From an uncultured Mycoplasmatota bacterium (GTDB lineage: Bacteria; Bacillota_I; Bacilli_A; RF39; UBA660): a stretch of 27,828 bases of DNA. The notes below the pieces were generated by a model, which saw only the letters and a list, made by a program, of their open reading frames with translations, did no database searches and had not been told where the DNA came from. A program made the position numbers and the translations under genes. This document shows positions 23,840 through 27,828 of this stretch, one piece after another. Positions within the stretch are counted from its first letter, which is position 1, and every line of letters starts with the position of its first letter. The DNA is taken from the NCBI GenBank assembly GCA_900556025.1, contig USNG01000023.1:1-27828 (forward strand), written 5' to 3'.

Positions 23840-25965
23840 TATTTTTTCACTTCCTTTATTTCAAATGCTTCAATTCTATCTCCTTCTTTGATATCAGGGA
23901 ATGATTCTATTGTCATACCACAATCAAATCCAGATTTAACTTCATGAGCTTGATCTTTTTCTCTTTGAAGTGAAGCTATTTTTGAAGTAGTTACTACTAT
24001 ACCATCTCTAATTACTCTACATGGAGTATTAACTTTTACAACACCACTTGTTACATGTGAACCTGCAATATTTCCAACTTTTGAAAAATGGAATAATTGT
24101 CTTACTTCTGCTTCTCCAATTATTACTTCTTCAAATTTTGGATCTAGCATACCTTTCATAGCAGCTTCAATTTCTTCTACTAATTTATAAATAATATTAT
24201 AAAGTCTAATGTCTACTCCATAGCCTTTTGCAGTTTCTTTAGTTTCCTTTGTAGGACTAACATTAAAACCAATAATAATTGCGTTAGATGCATGAGCTAA
24301 AACTACATCGCTTTCAGTAATTGTTCCAACCCCACTTCTAATTACATTTATTTTAACGCCTTCTACATTAATTTTAAGTAAAGCATTTTTAACAGCTTCT
24401 TCACTACCTTTAACATCAGTTTTAAGTACAATATTTATTTCTTTTCTACCTTCTTTAATAGAATCAAATAATTCATCTAAACTTAATGCTTTATGAGCAA
24501 ATTTCTTTCCTTTTTCGATTTCTTTTCTCTTCATGGCTACTGTTCTAGCTTCTTTTTCACTTTCAAATGCCATAAATTTGTCTCCAGCTACTGGTACATC
24601 TTCTAATCCAGTGATTTCTACTGGTTTTGATGGTTCTGCTGATACTATTTCATGACCATTATCATCACAAAGTGTACGAACTTTACCATGATTTACGCCA
24701 ACTACTATAGGATCTCCTAGTCTTAATGTTCCATTTTGAATTAATAATGTAACAACTGGACCTCTACTCTTATCTAATTTAGCTTCAATAACACTTCCTG
24801 TAGCATATCTATTTGGATTAGCTCTTAAATTTAATACTTCTGATAAAGCATTAATATTATCTAATAATAAGTCTACTCCTTCTCCAGATTTAGCACTTAT
24901 TTTAACGAATATTGTGTCTCCACCCCATTCTTCTGGTACTAATCCTAATTCAGATAATTCACTCATTATTTTTTCAACATTAATATTTGGTTTATCAATC
25001 TTATTAACAGCAACTATAATAGGTACTCCTGCTGCTTTTGCGTGATCGATTGCTTCTTTTGTTTGAGGCATTACTCCATCATCAGCAGCTACAATTATAA
25101 TAACAATATCTGTTACACTAGCACCTCTAGCTCTCATTTCTGTAAATGCTGCATGTCCTGGAGTATCTATGAATGTAATTTTCTTTCCATTCTTTTCAAC
25201 TTGGTATGCACCTATTGCTTGAGTTATTCCGCCAGCCTCTCCACTTGCTACGTGAGAATTTCTAATATAGTCTAATAATGTAGTTTTTCCATGATCAACA
25301 TGTCCCATTATTGTTACTACTGCTGGTCTTGATTCTAAATCTTCTTCTTTATCTGTAATTACATATTCTTCAAAATTACTAATATCTGTAGTTTCTTCTT
25401 TAACTAATTCTTTTCCATAATCTAATACAATAATACTAGCATCTTCAAAAGATATAGCTTGACTAGATGATATCATTAGACCCATTTCAATTAATTTTTT
25501 AACTAAGTCTGTAGCTGTTACTCCTAAAGAAGCAGCTAAATCTGCTACACTCATACCTTCTTTATATAAAACTACGTTAGACTCAACTGTTTCTTTATTA
25601 CTTTGAAGTTTTGTTTTATTTTTATAAATATTTTTCTTTTTAAGTACTAAATCTTCATCTTTTTGTACTTTAACTGAATCTTTTTTCTTAATTTTCTCTT
25701 TTACTTTTACTTCTTCGTCTAATTCAATATTGTATGCTAGAGCAGCTTCTTCTGCTCTATCTTCCATTTCAAATTTACTTGCTAATTCTTCAGTTAAATT
25801 ATTTTCTTCACTAGATAAATCTCCAATTTCTTGGTCTAACATTATTATTGCTTCATCATCTAGAATATCTTCCTTATTATTATACTTATATCCTAATTCT
25901 TTAAGTTTTTTAATAACTTCACTAGAATCAATACCAAGTTCTAAAGCATAATCTTCTATACTCAT
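23839..25965 (-). CDS. infB: Translation initiation factor IF-2
   Basis: IF-2 is the GTPase that places fMet-tRNA on the 30S subunit and promotes subunit joining. Two IF2N modules lie at about residues 1-46 and 136-184, joined by a short charged linker rich in Lys and Glu. The G domain follows: GHVDHGKT at 221-228, DTPGH at 267-271, NKID at 321-324 and SAKSGEG near 357. Domains II-IV complete the C-terminal part, with the fMet-tRNA-binding C2 domain at the end. At 708 residues it is a compact Gram-positive form. AGGGAGG precedes ATG 25965. The gene follows rnpM by 17 bp with no ylxQ in between. Confidence 0.98.
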   Translation of the reverse strand: MSIEDYALELGIDSSEVIKKLKELGYKYNNKEDILDDEAIIMLDQEIGDLSSEENNLTEELASKFEMEDRAEEAALAYNIELDEEVKVKEKIKKKDSVKVQKDEDLVLKKKNIYKNKTKLQSNKETVESNVVLYKEGMSVADLAASLGVTATDLVKKLIEMGLMISSSQAISFEDASIIVLDYGKELVKEETTDISNFEEYVITDKEEDLESRPAVVTIMGHVDHGKTTLLDYIRNSHVASGEAGGITQAIGAYQVEKNGKKITFIDTPGHAAFTEMRARGASVTDIVIIIVAADDGVMPQTKEAIDHAKAAGVPIIVAVNKIDKPNINVEKIMSELSELGLVPEEWGGDTIFVKISAKSGEGVDLLLDNINALSEVLNLRANPNRYATGSVIEAKLDKSRGPVVTLLIQNGTLRLGDPIVVGVNHGKVRTLCDDNGHEIVSAEPSKPVEITGLEDVPVAGDKFMAFESEKEARTVAMKRKEIEKGKKFAHKALSLDELFDSIKEGRKEINIVLKTDVKGSEEAVKNALLKINVEGVKINVIRSGVGTITESDVVLAHASNAIIIGFNVSPTKETKETAKGYGVDIRLYNIIYKLVEEIEAAMKGMLDPKFEEVIIGEAEVRQLFHFSKVGNIAGSHVTSGVVKVNTPCRVIRDGIVVTTSKIASLQREKDQAHEVKSGFDCGMTIESFPDIKEGDRIEAFEIKEVKK

Positions 25966-25982
25966 ATTTCATCCTCCCTTTC

Positions 25983-26240
25983 TTATATTTTAGTTAATAA
26001 TTCATCGTATATTTTATCTTCTATTTTTGTTTCTAAATGACGCTCTAATACTTTAGAAGCTCTTGCTTTTTCTATAACATTATTATCTTTTTTTAGATAA
26101 GCGCCTCTTCCATTTGCTTTTAGAGTATCATCAACAAAAACTACTCCTTCATTATTTTTAACTATTCTAAGTAAATCTTTTTTTTCACATTTTTCATGTG
26201 TTACAACACATGTTCTCATAGGTACTTTTTTTACTTTCAT
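25983..26240 (-). CDS. rnpM: RNase P modulator RnpM (YlxR)
   Basis: This 85-residue protein belongs to the YlxR (DUF448) family, found between nusA and infB in Gram-positives and reported to bind RNase P RNA and lower its activity. It has the family marks RTCVVTHEKCEKKDLLRIVK near the start and GRGAYL at about residue 44. The gene follows nusA by 10 bp with AGGAGG as SD, and precedes infB directly. Confidence 0.95.
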   Translation of the reverse strand: MKVKKVPMRTCVVTHEKCEKKDLLRIVKNNEGVVFVDDTLKANGRGAYLKKDNNVIEKARASKVLERHLETKIEDKIYDELLTKI

Positions 26241-26250
26241 ATTTTACCTC

Positions 26251-27390
26251 CTATGAATTGATTTGTTTGTTAATATCACTTAAAGTCTTAATATTAATTG
26301 TATATTTTGTTAATTTACTTGCAAGTTTAATATTAATGCCTTTCTTTCCTATTGCTAAGCTTAAATTTTCATCATCTGCTATAACTAAAGCTTCTTTTTT
26401 CTTTTCATCAGTTATACTTACATTTAAGTTTTTAGCTGGACTTAATGCATTAGCAATGAATTCTTCTGGATCATTACTATAAGCTATTAAATCTATTTTT
26501 TCTCCACCTAACTCATTAATTATGTTAGCAATTCTTCTACCTTTTTCACCAATACAACTTCCTACTGGATCGACATTTGGATTAGTAGATGCAACACATA
26601 CTTTGCTTCTTACTCCAGCTTCTCTTGCTACTCCTCTTAATTCTAAAGTTCCATCAGCAAATTCTGGTATTTCATGTTCAAATAATCTTTTAACAAAACC
26701 ATAATTTTTTCTTGATGTTAGAATAAGTGGTCCTTTTGTAGTAGATTCAATCTTTGTAATATAAACTTTTATTGAATCTCCCATAGTTAATTTTTCTCCT
26801 GGAATTAATTCTGTTTTTGGTAAAATTCCTCTTGCTTTGCCTAAATCAACATAATAATTTCTAGCATCTTCCATAGCTAAGAATCCTATCATTAATTCAT
26901 CTTGCTTATCAGCAAATTCACTCATTACTTTCTCACGTTCTGCTTCTCTTACTTTTTGTAATACTACTTGTTTAGCAACACTAATTGCTACTCTACCAAA
27001 ATCATGTGGTGTAACTTCTTCTAGAATTTCATCACCAACTTGATAATCTTTATTAATTTCTTTAGCATCACTTATTGTCATTTCATTTAAATAATCATGT
27101 TTAACTTTTACTTCTCCTGTTTCTGGATCAATGTCATCGTCATCATCATTATAATCATCAACAATAGTAGTTACTTTAAATACTTTGATTTCTCCAGTAT
27201 TTCTATCAATTAGAACTCTTGAAGTGTAATCAGCTTTTTCATTTTTTTTGAATGCTGTTGATAATGCTGTTTGCATTGCATCAATTATTACATCTTCATC
27301 TATTCCTTTTTCTTTTACTATTGCATCTAATGCTTTTTTAAACTCTTTTCCATCCATTTTTCCAGTTTCTTCAACTTTAGATCTCTTCAT
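26251..27390 (-). CDS. nusA: Transcription termination/antitermination factor NusA
   Basis: NusA binds RNA polymerase and nascent RNA and affects pausing, termination and antitermination. The N-terminal polymerase-binding domain starts MDGKEFKKALDAIVKEKGID from residue 12, and an acidic insert (78-92) is seen. The S1 domain lies at about 165-225, KH1 has GSCIGEKG near 277-284 and KH2 has AIGKKG near 346-351. Length 379 is usual for Gram-positives, without the C-terminal acidic repeats of enterobacteria. The start at 27390 overlaps rimP by 14 bp and has GGAG upstream; starting at Met12 (27357) would match the family N-terminus better but has a weak SD. Confidence 0.97.
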   Translation of the reverse strand: MKRSKVEETGKMDGKEFKKALDAIVKEKGIDEDVIIDAMQTALSTAFKKNEKADYTSRVLIDRNTGEIKVFKVTTIVDDYNDDDDDIDPETGEVKVKHDYLNEMTISDAKEINKDYQVGDEILEEVTPHDFGRVAISVAKQVVLQKVREAEREKVMSEFADKQDELMIGFLAMEDARNYYVDLGKARGILPKTELIPGEKLTMGDSIKVYITKIESTTKGPLILTSRKNYGFVKRLFEHEIPEFADGTLELRGVAREAGVRSKVCVASTNPNVDPVGSCIGEKGRRIANIINELGGEKIDLIAYSNDPEEFIANALSPAKNLNVSITDEKKKEALVIADDENLSLAIGKKGINIKLASKLTKYTINIKTLSDINKQINS

Positions 27391-27634
27391 CTTCTTTTAC
27401 TCCTTTGCTCCCTACGTCTAAAACATAATCTTCTATTTCTAGGTCTAAACTATCAATAATTGGATCTACAATATGAGTTGCTTCCACACATAAGTCCATA
27501 TCTACTCCAGAAGCGCTATCAATAGTTACAAACAAAGTTTTTTCACCATCTTCTTCCCCCATGTGAACTCCAACTAATTCAATATTTTTTTCTTCTAATG
27601 GCTTTTTAATTGCATTAATTATTTTTTCTTCCAT
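27377..27634 (-). CDS. rimP: Ribosome maturation factor RimP, N-terminal domain only
   Basis: RimP helps assemble the 30S subunit. The protein begins MEEKIINAIKKPLEEKNIEL and continues with VGVHMGEEDGEKTLFVTID and the helix around CVEATHIVDPIIDS, all characteristic of the RimP N-terminal domain. It ends at residue 85, shortly after YVLDVGSKG where other RimPs have the S-S-P-G turn that leads into a second, SH3-like domain; normal length is about 150. The frame ends in GAA-GAT-GAA-GAG-ATC-TAA, with nusA starting inside it. AAAGGAGG precedes the ATG. It is either a reduced but functional form or a truncated gene kept for coupling to nusA. Confidence 0.85.
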   Translation of the reverse strand: MEEKIINAIKKPLEEKNIELVGVHMGEEDGEKTLFVTIDSASGVDMDLCVEATHIVDPIIDSLDLEIEDYVLDVGSKGVKEDEEI

Positions 27635-27657
27635 AAAAGACCTCCTTTAATAAATTA

Positions 27658-27683
27658 AAGAGTGGGTATTTCTGCCCACTCTT
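27658..27683 (-). other. G+C-rich 5' hairpin in the rimP operon leader
   Basis: A perfect 9-bp stem AAGAGTGGG/CCCACTCTT (27658-27666 with 27675-27683) with an 8-nt loop lies between the promoter and the rimP SD. No long T-run follows, so it is more likely an mRNA-stabilising or regulatory hairpin than a full terminator. Confidence 0.6.
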
Positions 27684-27696
27684 CGTTGTCAAATGT

Positions 27697-27725
27697 ATTA
27701 TAGCACAATAAATATTATGATACAA
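27697..27725 (-). promoter_or_regulatory. Promoter of the rimP-nusA-infB operon
   Basis: Extended -10 TGC-TATAAT (27697-27705) with TTGTAT (27720-27725) 17 bp upstream of TATAAT. Transcription would start near 27690, giving a 56-nt leader. Confidence 0.65.
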
Positions 27726-27766
27726 GTAATTTTTTATTAATAAATTATATTTTGTTTTTTATAACC

Positions 27767-27828
27767 TTATAGTTTTTCTATTTCTTCAATGGTTAATCCT
27801 GTTGTATCAGAAATAATTTTAACATCAA
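27767..27828 (-). CDS. C-terminal end of a gene entering from the right edge
   Basis: The last 19 codons and TAA stop are visible: DVKIISDTTGLTIEEIEKL. The ending T-G-L-T-I-E-E-I-E-K-L is common at the C-terminus of Rpn-family (PD-(D/E)XK) nuclease/transposase-like proteins and a few others. With so little sequence, the family is only a suggestion. Confidence 0.5.
   Translation of the reverse strand, partial: DVKIISDTTGLTIEEIEKL

Noticed and set aside
25042..25275. Cys/Ser-rich plus-strand ORF within infB
   Set aside because: Antisense to the G domain of IF-2; it mirrors conserved codons and has no start signal.
159..27769. Mycoplasma-type code (TGA as Trp)
   Set aside because: Conserved Trp positions that I checked, for example in valS and the PAP2-type gene, use TGG, and genes are full length under the standard code.

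Overview
The window is about 28 kb of very A+T-rich DNA (by eye well under one third G+C) from a low-GC Gram-positive bacterium. The rimP-nusA-ylxR(rnpM)-infB-rbfA block, a T-box leader, purine-rich Shine-Dalgarno (SD) sequences and a VanY-type peptidoglycan enzyme point to Bacillota, most likely an uncultured, streamlined gut-type Bacilli lineage (Erysipelotrichales/RF39-like). That placement is inference. Tryptophan codons I checked are TGG, so the standard code fits. None of the 27 stop codons read is TGA.

Layout. 1-73 is the start of a gene leaving the left edge. Then come der (-), a PAP2-type membrane protein (+), a decayed ABC permease (-), a VanY-like D,D-carboxypeptidase (+), a cadherin-like sandwich membrane protein (-) and pyrimidine-nucleoside phosphorylase (-). 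5.7-10.9 kb is the most unusual part: six adjacent minus-strand genes, five of which are almost pure arrays of a 35-residue helical repeat resembling eukaryotic mTERF repeats, plus one small divergent relative. Upstream of them lies a short, tail-less SSB. 11.5-18.2 kb holds a group II cysteine desulfurase (-), a HIT protein (+), a membrane-anchored extracellular protein (+), a HerA-like ATPase (-) and a lipoprotein with a transmembrane segment and a Pro/Val/Thr/Glu-rich tail (-).

18.2-27.8 kb is translation and transcription machinery on the minus strand. An HD-domain gene and valS form an operon behind a T-box leader with a GUA (Val) specifier. cysS lies behind a 28-codon ORF with five Cys codons and a terminator-like hairpin, so it looks attenuated by a cysteine leader peptide rather than by a T-box. 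The rimP-nusA-rnpM-infB-rbfA operon has a one-domain RimP and no ylxQ. The right edge holds the last 19 codons of another gene.

The strongest candidate for something undescribed is the mTERF-like array. Five paralogues share a fixed N-cap and a conserved C-cap (key residues L-M-Q-S and L-S-x-A-R) but carry 4, 5, 5, 7 and 7 repeats. This is the architecture expected of modular nucleic-acid-binding proteins. The cysS leader peptide is the second. The genome is very compact: terminators overlap stop codons, promoters abut or overlap the preceding terminators, and several predicted 5' leaders are about 20 nt or shorter.
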